Part shown: one piece after another, positions 31,004 to 31,269 of the stretch
How the letters are laid out: each line of letters opens with the position of its first letter
Position numbering within the stretch: position 1 is the first letter of the stretch
Assembly (NCBI GenBank): GCA_051650265.1
Contig: JBOFIR010000037.1
Coordinates: 1-31,269, forward strand
From: JBOFEH01 sp051650265
GTDB taxonomy: Bacteria > Bacillota > Clostridia > Lachnospirales > Cellulosilyticaceae
Length of the DNA: 31,269 nt
Reading direction: 5' to 3'
Notes under the pieces: generated by a model
Database searches by the model: none
What the model was told of the DNA's origin: nothing
Seen by the model: the letters and a program-made list of their open reading frames with translations, nothing else
Program-made: the position numbers and the translations under genes

Positions 31004-31269
31004 ATGAAAGTTGTTATTAAGAGTAAATTCAATGTACCGTATACACAGTTTAATAATCCATTTGTTGAGAAGAGACTTACAAAAGACTGGATAGCTTATC
31101 GCTTATCTATCTTTATGAAATATACTTACGCAAGTCTAGTAAGGCAGTACAACCAAGCGTTTAAGGCGTTTATTCAATATGATCCTGTAAGTGAAAGGTT
31201 ACTGAGGGAAGAACTGGAAAAGTATCCGAAACTGAATGATAATATTATATTTACCCCAGACTTTGATCA
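31004..31269 (+). CDS. Probable glycosyltransferase, N-terminal part (3' truncated by window)
   Basis: An open frame of 88 complete codons running off the window end, missed by length filters because it has no stop. It starts MKVVIKSKFNVPYTQFNN after a good ribosome site (GGGGGA, seven bases upstream). The segment WIAYRLSIFMKYTYASLVRQYNQAFKAFIQYD with a following ..LREELEKYPKLNDNIIF resembles the start of putative rhamnosyl transferase/glycosyltransferase-A proteins (W..RL.LF..Y..PSL..Q.NQ.F.W.I..D), which act on cell-surface polysaccharide. That resemblance is by eye and only the N-terminus is seen; catalytic residues are off the window. Confidence 0.55.
   Translation, partial: MKVVIKSKFNVPYTQFNNPFVEKRLTKDWIAYRLSIFMKYTYASLVRQYNQAFKAFIQYDPVSERLLREELEKYPKLNDNIIFTPDFD

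Overview
The window looks like the chromosome of a low-to-mid GC, anaerobic clostridial Firmicute, probably in or near Lachnospirales. The best lineage marker is an intact SCIFF locus, a 45-residue peptide with six cysteines next to its radical SAM maturase, which is nearly restricted to class Clostridia. A glycyl radical enzyme with its activase, SecD/SecF as separate genes, a TIGR04086-like membrane protein, DegV, and strong GGAGG ribosome binding sites with consensus sigma-A promoters all agree. I see no tRNA, rRNA, CRISPR array, insertion sequence or prophage.

Layout. (1) 1-1188: C-terminal part of an FtsX-type ABC permease, closed by a terminator. (2) 1343-6808: a tight four-gene operon with a URO-D-superfamily methyltransferase-like protein, a type I sulfatase broken by a one-base frameshift, a glycyl-radical activating enzyme (two extra 4Fe-4S clusters), and a 730-residue glycyl radical enzyme with the unusual thiyl context Cys-Gln-Asp. 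This is the best candidate for an undescribed anaerobic pathway; its substrate cannot be read from sequence. (3) 6908-8113 GAF/HD-GYP and 12832-15123 GGDEF-EAL are two c-di-GMP enzymes; between them lie an SPFH/flotillin-like protein with a triplicated N-terminal module, a class I aminotransferase (minus strand) and a DegV protein. (4) 15170-17905, minus strand: TPR protein, secreted beta-propeller protein and a two-TM small protein. (5) 18077-21880: 2H phosphoesterase overlapping a YkgJ-type Cys-cluster protein, an M42 peptidase, a beta-lactamase-fold protein that has lost its catalytic residues, and a convergent PHP phosphoesterase. (6) 21980-26309: TIGR04086-like membrane protein, scfA (SCIFF), scfB (maturase), secD, secF. 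(7) 26535-27004: a small Cro/C1-type regulator without a normal start codon and a 75-residue orphan. (8) 27245-30821: fruR-fruK-fruA, for uptake and phosphorylation of fructose, behind a promoter overlapped by three ~20-bp repeats that look like the FruR operator. (9) 31004-end: start of a probable glycosyltransferase.

Gene ends are unusually legible: most transcription units finish in a strong hairpin followed by T residues, and three of these (near 10275, 15145, 21025) lie between convergent genes and probably act both ways. In the SCIFF/sec region, a weak hairpin between scfA and scfB could give excess precursor over maturase, and a near-consensus secDF promoter is embedded in the hairpin that ends scfB. 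All functional calls come from reading motifs by eye; no database search was run.
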